64,000 nt of DNA from Flavobacteriales bacterium (GCA_016705545.1 JADIYA010000017.1:38049-102048), one strand, 5' to 3'; positions 36,298 to 46,471 are shown, counted from the first letter of the stretch. Notes: generated by a model from the sequence alone, not told the origin. Made by a program: numbers and translations.

Positions 36298-36705
36298 ATG
36301 ACCACGATCGAGAGCAAGAAGGTTGAGATCCGGAAGCCGGCCGCAGAGCTGCATGCCTTCCTGCAGGACATGAACAACTTCGAGCAGCTGCTGCCCGCGA
36401 GCCGCATCAGCGAATGGCAGAGCGACGGCAAGAGCTGCTCGTTCAAGGTGCAGGGCGCAGCAACGATCGGACTCGCGCTCGACGGCGGCGAAGCACCCGG
36501 CCTGGTGAAGATGAAGGCCACCGAGCGCAGCCCCTTCCCGTTCACGCTGGATGTGCATCTCGCGGAAGCCAAGGGCGTTACGACCCTTTGGCAGCAGTTC
36601 AATGCGGACCTTAACCCCTTCATCAAGATGATGGTGGAGAAGCCGCTGGGGAACCTCTTCGATCACATCGCGGATCGCATGAAGGCGATTCACGGTCAGG
36701 GTTGA
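36298..36705 (+). CDS. SRPBCC (START-like) family protein
   Basis: This 135-residue protein has the layout of a polyketide-cyclase/SRPBCC fold: an N-terminal strand (ESKKVEIRKPAAELHAFLQD), NNFEQLLPASRISEWQSDG, central strands, then a long C-terminal helix (LGNLFDHIADRMKAIHG). Such proteins bind hydrophobic ligands in a central cavity. In Bacteroidota it often follows pyrE. Ligand unknown. Confidence 0.82.
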   Translation: MTTIESKKVEIRKPAAELHAFLQDMNNFEQLLPASRISEWQSDGKSCSFKVQGAATIGLALDGGEAPGLVKMKATERSPFPFTLDVHLAEAKGVTTLWQQFNADLNPFIKMMVEKPLGNLFDHIADRMKAIHGQG

Positions 36706-36759
36706 ACAAGGGTCTCTATCCCACGACAGGCCACGACCCGCCCAGTCCCCGCTCGTTCT

Positions 36760-38331
36760 CTACTCCCTGACGAAGCGCGCGCTGCCAAGCACGCCCTGTT
36801 CGCCGGCAACCACAATGGTGTATGCACCGGGCGAGGAGATTTCGCTGAGGCTGATGCGAAGGCGTTGCTCCCCTGGCGCCTGCCAAGCGCCGTTGAAGGG
36901 GATCCGCGCGGCGCGGCCTTGCGCATCGACCACCGTGATGGTGATGCGTTCACCGCGCTTCAGGGCGTAGCGCAGTTCCAAGGCATCATCGGCCGGATTC
37001 GGGAGCAGCTGCAGCGCCGTGGCATTCACGGCGAGCTCGTCCAGCCCGATGTTCACACCGGCGTGGAAGCGTGCCACGATGTAGTTGTTCTGTGCCCCGC
37101 CCTGCACGGCCTGCCCTCCCGCGAGCAATTTGCCGTCGGACTGAACTGCGACGGCATAACCGAAGGCGTTGCCCCCGCCAACGTTCACGATGGTGCTGCC
37201 GTCGCTGCTGAAGCCGGTATCGAGCGTGCCGATGGCGGTGAAGACGGTCACGAACATGCTCAAGGCGCTGTTGCCCACCGCTGCGATGCGGCCATCCTGG
37301 AGCAGTGCCACCGAACGCGCGAAGCACGATGCGCTGAATTCGTTCAGGGCAAGGCCCGCAGTGCCGAAGCTCGGATCCAAGGCACCCGCTGTGGTGTAGC
37401 GAGCCACCGCAAGGCTGGCCGCGGTCCCGTTGATCACCATGCCAGCGGCTACCAAGCGGCCATCGGGCTGAAGGGCCAGTGCATAGGCCCAGTCCGTTGA
37501 AGGACCGAAGGCAGAGACCACCGTACCGTTGGTGCCGAAGGTGGCATCGAGCTGTCCGTCCGCGGTGAAGCGCGCGAGCAAGTAGTCGCTGTCGATGGAC
37601 GCATTGCCGGTCTGGCCTGCGATCACGATTTTGCCATCGGGTTGCAGGACCATGGCGCTCGCGCGGTTATCGACCGCGCCGATATCGAGCTTGGCAATGC
37701 CCGTGGTGTTAAAGGTGGCATCGAGGGCTCCGGCGGCGGTATAGCGGACCACTACCGCATCGTAATCAACAGTGCCTTTGGCTACGCCGGCAACCACGAT
37801 TCGGCCGTCGGGCTGGATGGCCACACCGAAATAACCATCGTCAGTGCCCGGTGCGAGGTCATCCACCTGGATGCCATCGCTGCTGAAGGTGGGATCGAGC
37901 GTGCCGTTGCTGTTGTAACGCAGCACCGCCGCGCGGTAGCCGGTGCCGGCATAGCTCCGTCCCACGGCCACGATCTTGCCGTCGGGCTGCAAGGCCAGCG
38001 CATAGAAGGTCTCGTCGAGACTGGGGGGCGCACCTACTTGCGTGGCCACGCGACCGGCGGAGCCAAAGGTGGCATCGAGCGTTCCATCGGGCATGAGGCG
38101 CGCCAGGCCGAATTTGGTCCCGTTGCCTTGATGCGACCCGCCACCCACGAGGATGCGACCATCGGGCTGCACCAGGATGCAACTGCCGCGGTCGTCGTGA
38201 TTCGAGGCGAAGTCGATGGCCGCGACCCCATCGCCGCTGAAGGTGAGGTCCGGATCGCCGGAAACCTGCGCGGTCGATGACAACGAAACAAGGAGCAGGC
38301 AGGGAACGATCATCCGGTTCTTCATGTGCAT
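36760..38331 (-). CDS. T9SS cargo with delta-60 repeats
   Basis: The protein starts at 38331 or 38325 with a signal peptide (MIVPCLLLVSLSSTAQ). About seven delta-60 repeats (DUF5122 type) follow, each with LQPDGKIVVAG and LDPTFSSDG-like phrases, forming a propeller-like array from residue ~25 to ~430. The C-terminus (LQLLPNPADDALELRYALKR ... GVLGSARFVRE) is a type A sorting domain. It should be secreted through type IX and attached or released at the surface. Function is unknown. Confidence 0.85.
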   Translation of the reverse strand: MHMKNRMIVPCLLLVSLSSTAQVSGDPDLTFSGDGVAAIDFASNHDDRGSCILVQPDGRILVGGGSHQGNGTKFGLARLMPDGTLDATFGSAGRVATQVGAPPSLDETFYALALQPDGKIVAVGRSYAGTGYRAAVLRYNSNGTLDPTFSSDGIQVDDLAPGTDDGYFGVAIQPDGRIVVAGVAKGTVDYDAVVVRYTAAGALDATFNTTGIAKLDIGAVDNRASAMVLQPDGKIVIAGQTGNASIDSDYLLARFTADGQLDATFGTNGTVVSAFGPSTDWAYALALQPDGRLVAAGMVINGTAASLAVARYTTAGALDPSFGTAGLALNEFSASCFARSVALLQDGRIAAVGNSALSMFVTVFTAIGTLDTGFSSDGSTIVNVGGGNAFGYAVAVQSDGKLLAGGQAVQGGAQNNYIVARFHAGVNIGLDELAVNATALQLLPNPADDALELRYALKRGERITITVVDAQGRAARIPFNGAWQAPGEQRLRISLSEISSPGAYTIVVAGEQGVLGSARFVRE

Positions 38332-38737
38332 GGGGTTGTGATGCGCGAAGAAAACCGAAAAGCGCGTCCATTGTTCGGGTGCATCCGATTGCCATGTGCG
38401 ACTTTCAACGCGCTTGCTCGGAAGGGCCCATCGAACCTCGCTCATCTCCAAGCAGCCGCAGGCAATCATCATCTCCCATCGCGACTCGCGCAACCACTGC
38501 GCTGCGCCGCTTTCTTGGCCGATCATCCATCCGCCTGGTTCAGCGCTTCGCTGCTTCATCGCTAAAGGTGCATCGATCCGAATGGCCACGGACCATGTGC
38601 TTGCTTGCCGCTTGCCGGTTCGGGCCATTGCCCCGCTGAACCGCATTGCAACGCTGCGCACCGGCACTCGGCCAGCAAAGTCCATGGCTCCCCTCCCCCG
38701 TTTACCTTCGGCGCCCCCCGGCACGCGGGGCCTTCCG
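38332..38737. other. Intergenic region before the M16 peptidase genes
   Basis: About 400 bases between divergent genes. I see no family-like coding sequence. A TACCTTCG box at 38703-38710 may be the promoter of the M16 gene, 27 bases before its ATG. Confidence 0.45.
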
Positions 38738-40056
38738 ATGCGAACCCTAGCCTTCCCTATTGCCCTCATGCTCGCAGCAACAGCCACCGCGCAGCGCAGC
38801 GCCATCGCCTACACCGAATTCGACCTCGACAACGGATTGCACGTGATCCTGCACGAGGACCGCAGCACGCCCATCGTGGCGTGAGCGTGATGTACCACGT
38901 GGGCAGCAAGAACGAGGATCCCACGCGGCGCGGCTTCGCCCATTTCTTCGAGCACCTGCTCTTCGAGGGCAGCGCCAACATCGGTCGTGGCGAGTTCAGC
39001 AAGCATGTGGAGAAAGCCGGTGGCGTGCTCAATGCCAACACCACCGCCGACCGCACCTACTACTACGAAGTGCTGCCCAGCAACCAACTCGAGCTCGGCC
39101 TCTGGCTCGAGAGCGAGCGGATGCTGCACGCCAAGGTGGATCAGAAGGGGGTGGACACCCAACGCGAAGTGGTGAAGGAGGAGCGCCGCCAGCGCTACGA
39201 GAACCAGCCCTACGGCACCATCCTGCTCGAGGTGCTCGACCGTGCATACAGCACGCACCCGTACAAGTGGCCCACCATCGGCTTCATGGAGGACCTGAAC
39301 GCCGCGAGCGAAGCCGACTATCAGGCCTTCTACAAGAAATTCTATGTGCCCAACAACGCCACGCTGGTGGTGGCCGGCGACATCGATGCGGCGAACGCGA
39401 AGGCGCTGGTGTCGAAGTATTTCGACGAGATCCCGCGTGGCGCCGCAGTGACGCAGCCCGACGTGAAGGATCCAGGCCCCGCTGCGGAAGTGCGCGCGGT
39501 GATCAACGACCGCATCCAATTGCCCGCCGTGGTGCTCGGCTATCGGATCCCGCCCACCGGTGCGCCGGACTACTACGCCGTCGACCTCGTGAACCGGCTC
39601 TTGAGCAACGGCAACAGCAGCCGTTTGAACAAATCGCTCAAGGACGAACAGCAGAAGGCCGTTGGAACGGGCGCCTTCAGCCTGCCCTTCGAACAGGGCG
39701 GATTAGCCATCCTGTACGCCATCGCCAACATGGGTGTGGAGGCCAACGCCCTGGAGCAGGCCATGACCGCCGAGGTGCGCCGCATCCAGACCGATGGGGT
39801 CCCCAAGGCCGAATTCGACAAGCTCATGGCGCAGCTGGAGACCGAGCTCGTGAACGACCGCAGCCGCATCGCCGGCATCGCCAGTGACCTGGCGCGCTGC
39901 CACCAGCTCATGGGCGACACCAGATTGGTGAACACCGAGATCGACCGCTACCTCGCGCTCACGCCCGCCGACCTGAAGCGCGCCGCGCAGACCTACTTCA
40001 CCGAACAGGCGCGCGTGGTGCTGCACTACCTGCCCGCCGGACAGAAACAACCATGA
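38738..40056 (+). CDS. M16 family zinc metallopeptidase (active-type), frameshifted
   Basis: This periplasmic insulinase-type protease begins with a signal peptide (MRTLAFPIALMLAATATAQ). The first frame reads EFDLDNGLHVILHEDRSTPI and then stops at 38881. The next frame continues VSVMYHVGSKNEDPTRRGFA and the zinc motif HFFEH (HxxEH), then the downstream Glu region (VKEERRQRYENQPYGT). One G missing from a GGCGGTG context near 38879 accounts for the break. The C-terminal domain ends at 40056 and overlaps the second M16 gene as ATGA. Paired M16 proteins usually form an active/inactive heterodimer. Confidence 0.88.
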
Positions 40057-42287
40057 ACCGCCGCATGAAGCCCATCGCCGTACGCACCGGCCTCAGCGCC
40101 GGCCTGATCCTCCTTACCGCATCGATGAACGCTCAGCTCAACCGCAGCACGCCGCCCGCCCCGTCCGCGCCTCCGCAGGTGAACCTGGCCCAGCACGCCT
40201 TCTTCACCTTGCCCAATGGCCTTCGTGTGATCGTGGTGGAGAACCACAAGCTTCCGAAGGTGGATGTGCAACTGCGCTTCGATCACGCCCCCTTGAGCCA
40301 AGGTGATAAAGCCGGCTTCATCGACCTCTTCGGCGAACTGCTCGAGGCCGGAACCAGCAAGCGCAGCAAGGCCGAGATCGATGAGTTGGTGGACAGCCAT
40401 GGCGCGAGCCTGAACACCAGCCCCGAAGGGCTTTACGCCAGCATGCTGAAGAAGCATCTCGATCCGATGATGGAGCTGATCGCCGAAGTGGTCACTTCGC
40501 CCGCCTTCCCGGCCACCGAGCTCGAGAAAGCGCGCAGGCGAGCGCTCAGCGGCGTGGAGCAGCGCAAGGACGACCCTGCCGCCATCAGCGAGACCGTGGG
40601 CCGTGCCATGACTTTCGGCCGCTCGCACCCCTACGGCGAAGTGACCACCGAAGCCAGCCTGCGCAAAGTCGCGCGTGAGCAGATCGTGACCTATCACGCC
40701 AAGTTCTTCCGTCCGGAGAACGGCTACCTCGTCTTCGTCGGCGATATCACGGAGAAGGAAGCGAAGGCCCTGGCCAAGGATCGTTTCGGCAAATGGAAGC
40801 CCGCGCCGGTGTACACCGTTGTGGCGGACGATGGCACTGAGAGCCTCCCCGGCATCGGCCCTGTGCGCTTCCTGAAAGAGCCCAAGACGCCGAGCGGTGC
40901 GCGCCGCGTGGTGCTGGTGGATCGTCCGGGAGCCGCGCAATCGGTGATCCGTGTGAGCTTCCCGCTCAACCTCCACCCGAAGGACCTGCGCGCCCTGCCC
41001 GCCCAAGTGATGAACACGATCCTCGGCGGCGGCGTGTTCAATGCGCGCCTGATGCAGAACCTGCGCGAGGACAAGGGCTGGACCTATGGCAGCTACTCCT
41101 CCTTGGAAAGCGACCGCTTCAATGGGCACTTCCACACCACGGCCAATGTGCGCACCGCCGTCACCGACAGCGCCATCGCCGAAACGCTGAAGGAGATCGA
41201 TCGCATGCGCATGGAGCGTGTCACCGCTGAAGAGCTCGACCTGGCTAAGCGCTACATGGCCGGCAGCTTCGCGCGCAGCCTCGAGGATCCGCGCACCGTG
41301 GCCCGCTTCGCCATGAACACCTATCTGAACGAATTGCCGAAGGACCACTACGCCACTTACCTGCAGCGCCTGGAGGCCGTTACCGCCGATGATGTGCAGG
41401 CCGCTGCCGAAGCATTCCTGCATCCTGACAATGCGGTGATCATGGTGGTAGGCGATAAGCGCAAGCTGCTCGCGAAGCTCGAAGCGCTGAGCTGGTCGAA
41501 CAACCCGAAGGTGATCGAGCTCGATCACAATGCCGAGCGCTACGTGGAGCAGTTCGAACGCGTCACGGGCATCACCGCGCAGGATGTGATCGAGCGGCAC
41601 CTGGCCGCGATCGGAGGCCGCGAAGCCATTGGCCGCATCGCCGACCTGCGCATGGACATCGAAGCAGAGATGATGGGCGTGCCCGTGGAGATCACCCAGT
41701 GGTACGGTCCCGACGGGCTCTTCCGATCTGTGGCCAAGAGCAATGGCGCGATCCTGCAGGAAGAAGCCTTCGATGGCGAACGCGCCGTGCGCCGCAGTCC
41801 CATGGGCGAACAGGAACTCGAGGACCGCGACCTCGGCAACCTGCGCTTCAATGGCCACCCTGTGCCTGAAGTGCACTATGCGCGCACCACGGAACGCGTG
41901 ATGCTCGCCGGCCGCACGCAGCTTGATGGAAAGCCGGTGCTGAAGGTGGTGGCCATGCTGCCCGATGGCGGGAGCGTGGGCGATTACTACGACGAGGCTA
42001 CCTGGCTGAAGCTGCGCCGTGTGGAAGAGAAGCAGATGAACGACCGCAGTTATACCATCATCACTGAATACAGTGACCTTCAGGCCAGCGGCGGCGTGAT
42101 GTTCCCGCGGAGCATCGTGCAGATGGGCGGCCCCGGCGGCGATGTGAGCCTCACCGTGAAGGCCATCACCATCAACTCCGACCTGAAGCCGGCCTTCTTC
42201 GCCACCAACCTGCCTGAGCGCAAGGAGGTGCCCTATGTGGAGCCTGTCGAGGAGAACCCGATCGAAGGCGAGCCGAAGGAAGAGTGA
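40053..42287 (+). CDS. M16 family peptidase-like partner lacking the HxxEH zinc motif
   Basis: The 744-residue protein has a signal peptide (GLSAGLILLTASMNAQ) and two M16 domains. Where the active partner has HFFEH, this one has DLFGELLEAG, so the zinc ligands are missing. The second domain has LGGGVFNARLMQNLREDKGW, the usual substrate-binding R/Y region. An extra ~200-residue C-terminal part (ITAQDVIERHLAAIGGREAI onward) resembles an outer-membrane lipoprotein-sorting-like domain. It overlaps the upstream M16 gene by four bases and likely forms a complex with it. Confidence 0.88.
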   Translation: MNRRMKPIAVRTGLSAGLILLTASMNAQLNRSTPPAPSAPPQVNLAQHAFFTLPNGLRVIVVENHKLPKVDVQLRFDHAPLSQGDKAGFIDLFGELLEAGTSKRSKAEIDELVDSHGASLNTSPEGLYASMLKKHLDPMMELIAEVVTSPAFPATELEKARRRALSGVEQRKDDPAAISETVGRAMTFGRSHPYGEVTTEASLRKVAREQIVTYHAKFFRPENGYLVFVGDITEKEAKALAKDRFGKWKPAPVYTVVADDGTESLPGIGPVRFLKEPKTPSGARRVVLVDRPGAAQSVIRVSFPLNLHPKDLRALPAQVMNTILGGGVFNARLMQNLREDKGWTYGSYSSLESDRFNGHFHTTANVRTAVTDSAIAETLKEIDRMRMERVTAEELDLAKRYMAGSFARSLEDPRTVARFAMNTYLNELPKDHYATYLQRLEAVTADDVQAAAEAFLHPDNAVIMVVGDKRKLLAKLEALSWSNNPKVIELDHNAERYVEQFERVTGITAQDVIERHLAAIGGREAIGRIADLRMDIEAEMMGVPVEITQWYGPDGLFRSVAKSNGAILQEEAFDGERAVRRSPMGEQELEDRDLGNLRFNGHPVPEVHYARTTERVMLAGRTQLDGKPVLKVVAMLPDGGSVGDYYDEATWLKLRRVEEKQMNDRSYTIITEYSDLQASGGVMFPRSIVQMGGPGGDVSLTVKAITINSDLKPAFFATNLPERKEVPYVEPVEENPIEGEPKEE

Positions 42288-42325
42288 TCGGCGTGCGCGA
42301 TGCGCATCGCGCGTGGCAGTTGATC

Positions 42326-43051
42326 CTACTTCATCCCGCGCTCCTTCTGAATGGCCTCGTAGGCCTCTTGCACCTTCTTGAACTTCTCGTTCGCCGCTTT
42401 CTGTACCTCCTCACCGAGCTGCGCCACCTTGTCCGGGTGGTACTTCATGGCCATGCGGCGGTAAGCCTTCTTCACTTCTTCGTCGGTGGCGGTGCGCTCG
42501 ATCTCGAGCACAGCGTACGCGGCGCCTGGATCGGCGGTGCGGAACATGGCACTCAACGAGCCCAGGTCCTTCTCGCTGATGCCGAGTTCGTGCGCGACGG
42601 TGCGCAGCAGGCCGATTTCGCTGCGGTGCACCTCGCCATCGGCATGGGCCAGTCCGATGAGGTAATGCAGGAGCTGCAAGCGCACGGGGTGCGGCATGTT
42701 GTGCCGAACCTGCGCGCATACCTCGTGAACGGGGATCTCCTGCTTGAGGGCATCGCGAAGCAGGATGAGCAATTCACCGGCCTGCTGCGCGCCGAATTGC
42801 TGCATGAAGAAGCGCCGCACATGATCGAGCTCGCGCTGGGTCACCTTGCCATCGGCCTTCATCAGCGCGGCCGTGAGCACCACTAGGCTCATGGCCAGAT
42901 CGCCGGAAGTGGTGGAGCGGGCACGAGGCGGAAGCTGCGCGGTGCTTCCATCCGTGCTGCCGCCCATGTGATCCATCATGGCCCCGATGGCAAAGCCGAG
43001 AATGCCGCCGATAGGGCCGCCGAAGGCCAGCCGAGCCCGCCACCGATCCAT
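42326..43051 (-). CDS. TerB-like / DnaJ-domain co-chaperone (DjlA-like)
   Basis: The 241-residue protein starts with a glycine-rich hydrophobic helix (FGGPIGGILGFAIGAMMDHM). Residues ~50-160 form a TerB-like helical domain (LTAALMKADGKVTQRELDHV and GLAHADGEVHRSEIGLL). The C-terminal ~65 residues are a J-domain with the HPD motif in AMKYHPDKV. This DjlA-like order suggests a membrane-linked Hsp70 co-chaperone. Start at 43051 gives a sensible membrane N-terminus. Confidence 0.85.
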   Translation of the reverse strand: MDRWRARLAFGGPIGGILGFAIGAMMDHMGGSTDGSTAQLPPRARSTTSGDLAMSLVVLTAALMKADGKVTQRELDHVRRFFMQQFGAQQAGELLILLRDALKQEIPVHEVCAQVRHNMPHPVRLQLLHYLIGLAHADGEVHRSEIGLLRTVAHELGISEKDLGSLSAMFRTADPGAAYAVLEIERTATDEEVKKAYRRMAMKYHPDKVAQLGEEVQKAANEKFKKVQEAYEAIQKERGMK

Positions 43052-43133
43052 TTGCTGAAAGCCATTGCGCGAATTGAGGTCGGCAAAGATGAATGTTGGG
43101 CCGTGCAGAGCCAGCGCGCTGATGCACGAGCGG

Positions 43134-43865
43134 CTACTGCTCCTGCTGCTCGGCTTCAGCGGGCACCACACGGTAACGAAGCAGTACATCCGACCACACG
43201 GTCTCATTCCCTGCGGTGCGCGCATCGCGCAGTGGCGCCAGATCGCTCCAAACGCCTGGTTCCGGTGATTCGGGTAAGGGCAGGTCGAAGGCGAGCCAGG
43301 TATCCTCCTCGATGTGGAAGCTGAGGATCCGCGTGCTCGAACGGGTGTTCAGATCCGCCTTGGCTGGCACGATCAAAAAGCCCCCCTCCTCTCGGAACTT
43401 CGATCGATCGACGGTCGCGTAGCCGTTGTCCTTCGGTCCTGCATACAGGCTCATGCGGATCTGATCGGGCTCACGCGATCGCTCCGTGATCCGCTCCAGC
43501 GGCACGCGCACCTCCACCTCCAAGGCGAGCAAGGCGCCTTGGTGCTTCAAGGAGCGTGGGATGGAAAGCAGGCTGAGCCCTGCGATGCCGAAGAGCGCCA
43601 CTTGGCCCAGCAGCAGTGACAGGCCCAATGCCTTCCAGAACTGCATCCATTCCACTGCGCTCACGAGCTTGGTTCCAAGCAGTCCCAACAAGAAACCGCC
43701 GATGAAGCCCGCTGGGATGAAGAGGAAGACGATCGCATAGCCGCGTTTGCCCTCGAAGTCGCTCACGCCGTGCAGGCCCGTGACCTTGTCAGCCACGAAA
43801 ACCGTGGCGAAGGCCGTGATGATGGCTGTGAGCAGGGCGACGACGAGGGCGATCTTCCAGGACAT
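43134..43865 (-). CDS. Membrane protein of unknown function
   Basis: The 243-residue product has three hydrophobic segments in its first ~115 residues (ALVVALLTAIITAFATVFVA; FLFIPAGFIGGFLLGLLG; LGLSLLLGQVALFGIAGLSL), then a soluble domain (LALEVEVRVPLERITERSRE, TRSSTRILSFHIEEDTWLAF). No family was recognised. Start at 43865 (MSWKIALV) is preferred over 43904. Confidence 0.7.
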   Translation of the reverse strand: MSWKIALVVALLTAIITAFATVFVADKVTGLHGVSDFEGKRGYAIVFLFIPAGFIGGFLLGLLGTKLVSAVEWMQFWKALGLSLLLGQVALFGIAGLSLLSIPRSLKHQGALLALEVEVRVPLERITERSREPDQIRMSLYAGPKDNGYATVDRSKFREEGGFLIVPAKADLNTRSSTRILSFHIEEDTWLAFDLPLPESPEPGVWSDLAPLRDARTAGNETVWSDVLLRYRVVPAEAEQQEQ

Positions 43866-43925
43866 AGTAAGCGCGTGCCGGTGAAGATCGCATCTTCGAC
43901 GCATTCAGGCGTGAACAGCAAGTGC

Positions 43926-44204
43926 ATGGCACAGGTCATCATCACCGAAGAGGGGCGCTCCGGCTCCGTGCTCTATGAATCCGATGGCCGCCGCATCTCC
44001 GGCTGGTGGGAATTCGCCGGAGGCGATGCCGTGGCAATCGTTCACATCGGCAGCGCGAGCGAGTGGCGGCATGGCCACCCCTGGGCGGTAGGTCAACGAG
44101 CGGAGATCATGCGCTTCATCGCGGATGAAGTGATCCGGCAAAAGGCCGGAAGCTGCAAGGCCGTGATCGATGAGGAGGGCGGATGGATCACGCTCAAACG
44201 ATGA
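43926..44204 (+). CDS. Small conserved-looking hypothetical protein
   Basis: This 92-residue protein contains GSVLYESDGRRISGWWEFAG and ends ADEVIRQKAGSCKAVIDEEG then GWITLKR. It has no signal peptide or membrane segment, and looks like a small cytoplasmic mixed alpha/beta protein. No family recognised. It ends 10 bases before the next gene, so the two may be cotranscribed. Confidence 0.65.
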   Translation: MAQVIITEEGRSGSVLYESDGRRISGWWEFAGGDAVAIVHIGSASEWRHGHPWAVGQRAEIMRFIADEVIRQKAGSCKAVIDEEGGWITLKR

Positions 44205-44214
44205 TCAACAGCGG

Positions 44215-45291
44215 ATGAGCGACGCCATGGACAAACAAGAAGCTGCTGCCGCATGGTACCGGCGTTACCGTTCGCTGCGATTCAAGCTCGCGCTATTCGT
44301 GGGCGTTGCGGCCCTCATCTTCGGCGCTGTGATGTGGTTCGGGAAGAAGGTCCTCTCCGTGGCCCCCGCGAGCGGAGTGCCGCTGGGCGAATGCGTGCGC
44401 ACCGAAAGCCACATCGCCTCGCTCATTCAAGCCACCGACCCGCACCTCCCCGAGATCAGCGGCCGCGGCGGCAATACCACCACGAGCGTCAGCATCCTGA
44501 TCATTCCGCTCGATGGGAGCGAGCCGAAGAAGATCCTGATCGCCGAGGGCCTCACGTCGAATCAGTTCGCCCTGGCGAAGATCCTCGGCAGTGATGGTCA
44601 GGTCCTGTGGTTCGACGTCAACGGCATCGGCGGCGTGGACCTGAAGCGCATGGCATTGCTGCAACCCGCAGAAGTGCGAGACCCCGACGTGCCGAAGTCC
44701 GCATGGCCCTTCGCGATCAGCGCGGACACCTACCTCTCCGCCGGTTTCATCGTGGCGCCCGGACAATGGCTCGGGCTCCATTCAGCAGAAGATCTGGGGG
44801 GCGAATTCGCACCGAAGAAGTTTTTGCGGCGCGTGGTTTCGCAGCCACTTCGCTCTGCTCGTGGTGACGGCATACCAGTGCGCCGATTCTATCGCGGTGT
44901 GCTTGAAGCGCCCGTGGATGAGAAGTACCATCGCATCATTTCCATGGATCCGCTCAGCAACGATGCGTACTTCAATGCGGCCTTCCTGCGCATGGACGAC
45001 GATGCGGAACCGATTCGCCTCACCGATCCCGATGGCGCGCTCATGATCCACACCTCTGAGCCTGGGCTCAAGGGCACCACCGTCATCTCGCGTATCGACC
45101 TTGATGGCAGAGTCATTTGGTCAGTGGATACCGCCATCGATCGCTTCAAGCTCTTGCAGATCCTGCCGGGGAAAGAGTCGTTCGCCTTCGTGGGTACGCG
45201 GCTGCCCGTGCCGGATAAGCTGAGCGAGCCCTTGGTGGTGATCGTGGATATCGAATCGGGCGAAACGAGCACCCATTCACTGTGGCGCTAG
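44215..45291 (+). CDS. PA2928-family-like membrane-anchored protein
   Basis: The 358-residue product has one N-terminal transmembrane helix (LALFVGVAALIFGAVMWFG) and a large extracytoplasmic part. The segment CVRTESHIASLIQATDPHLP followed by GQVLWFDVNGIGGVDLKRM resembles the PA2928 family as I remember it. The C-terminal part contains GRVIWSVDTAIDRFKLLQIL, propeller-like. Role unknown. The ATG at 44215 precedes the membrane anchor properly. Confidence 0.6.
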   Translation: MSDAMDKQEAAAAWYRRYRSLRFKLALFVGVAALIFGAVMWFGKKVLSVAPASGVPLGECVRTESHIASLIQATDPHLPEISGRGGNTTTSVSILIIPLDGSEPKKILIAEGLTSNQFALAKILGSDGQVLWFDVNGIGGVDLKRMALLQPAEVRDPDVPKSAWPFAISADTYLSAGFIVAPGQWLGLHSAEDLGGEFAPKKFLRRVVSQPLRSARGDGIPVRRFYRGVLEAPVDEKYHRIISMDPLSNDAYFNAAFLRMDDDAEPIRLTDPDGALMIHTSEPGLKGTTVISRIDLDGRVIWSVDTAIDRFKLLQILPGKESFAFVGTRLPVPDKLSEPLVVIVDIESGETSTHSLWR

Positions 45292-45310
45292 CCGCTGGGC
45301 ATTGATGAGG

Positions 45311-45318
45311 TAGCTTGC
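45311..45318 (+). promoter_or_regulatory. -7-like box before the 45322 gene
   Basis: TAGCTTGC ends three bases before the ATG at 45322. Confidence 0.3.
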
Positions 45319-45321
45319 GGC

Positions 45322-46437
45322 ATGCGTGTATTGCACCCTCTTCTTGTCGGCGCCTCCTTCAACGCCATCATCGTGCAGGCCCAGCCTTGGGAACGCCCGC
45401 TGATGCAGGCGTGGTCGGCTGATGGCATCACCTTCAACACCCCTGCGATCTTCCAGGATTCCTCCGGCGTGCCGTCGGTGATCCGCTGGCGCGGCGACAC
45501 GCTGATCGCCACCTTCCAATGGTTCCAGCAGCCCAACCCATCGCCATCGTGGGACCGCGTGGCCGTGAAATTCTCCTACGATAACGGCGCCAACTGGACG
45601 GTGCCCGCACCGATCATCATCAATGGCTACCCATCCATCTACCAGCGGCCATTCGATCCCACGCTTGCACTGCTCGGCGGCGACAGCCTGCGCATCTACT
45701 TCAGCAGCAGCGAGGGCATGCCGCCCGTTATCGGATTGGATTCAACGGTGAACACCTATTCGGCCGTGAGCACCGATGGCATCAACTACCAGTTCGAGCC
45801 AGGCGCGCGCGTGGATGTTCTGGACAATCGCGTGATTGATCCCGCCGTGATCCGCTTTGGGCCGGGCTGGCACTACGCCGCGCCGGCCGGTGCGCCTCAG
45901 GATGGCGCTTACCACTACCTCTCGCCCAATGGGATCGACTTCAACACCGTGCCCATGATCCCCTCTGATGCGATGCACAACTGGACCGGCAACTACATGG
46001 TGGAAAGTCCGAACGAGCTCCGCTTCTATGGCGCTGGGCAGAACGGGGTCTGGTACAACTCCTCGCCGAACGGCGGCACCTGGGACGGCTACGTGAACAC
46101 CAACATCATGGGCGGCGACCCGAGCGTGGTGAAGGTGGCTGACAACAGCTACCTGATCGTTTTCGTGGGCCAGCCGTACGCCATGGGTCTTGATGGACCT
46201 GCTGCCGCAAGCGCGGAAGTATCGGTGGTGCCGGTGCCCGCGCGCGACAGGCTCCGCATCGTGAACGGATCATCTGTTGTGAGCTACCTGATCCTGAGCA
46301 TGGCCGGTGCAAGCCTGCAAGAAGGCCGGCCGATGAACGGGATGATCGATGTGCAGCGCATTCCGGCAGGCGCGCACCTCCTGCAACTGCATGATGCGGA
46401 GGGTGAGCGCACGACCTTGCGGATCATGAAGGATTAG
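45322..46437 (+). CDS. Sialidase-like propeller protein with T9SS sorting domain
   Basis: The 371-residue secreted protein begins with a signal-like segment (LHPLLVGASFNAIIVQAQ). Repeated blades carry VKFSYDNGANWTVPAP, an Asp-box-like S-x-D-x-G-x-x-W motif, and AVSTDGINYQFEPG. This layout is typical of exo-sialidase or BNR-repeat proteins, but I do not see the sialidase arginine triad, so catalysis is not claimed. The C-terminal ~80 residues (EVSVVPVPARDRLRIVNGSS ... TTLRIMKD) look like a type A sorting domain. Confidence 0.72.
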   Translation: MRVLHPLLVGASFNAIIVQAQPWERPLMQAWSADGITFNTPAIFQDSSGVPSVIRWRGDTLIATFQWFQQPNPSPSWDRVAVKFSYDNGANWTVPAPIIINGYPSIYQRPFDPTLALLGGDSLRIYFSSSEGMPPVIGLDSTVNTYSAVSTDGINYQFEPGARVDVLDNRVIDPAVIRFGPGWHYAAPAGAPQDGAYHYLSPNGIDFNTVPMIPSDAMHNWTGNYMVESPNELRFYGAGQNGVWYNSSPNGGTWDGYVNTNIMGGDPSVVKVADNSYLIVFVGQPYAMGLDGPAAASAEVSVVPVPARDRLRIVNGSSVVSYLILSMAGASLQEGRPMNGMIDVQRIPAGAHLLQLHDAEGERTTLRIMKD

Positions 46438-46471
46438 GGCAACGCCGGATCGGATCATTGTCCTTTGCTCC

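Noticed and set aside
40026..41876. Minus-strand open frame of 616 codons
   Set aside because: Antisense shadow of the second M16 gene, which has clear domain motifs.
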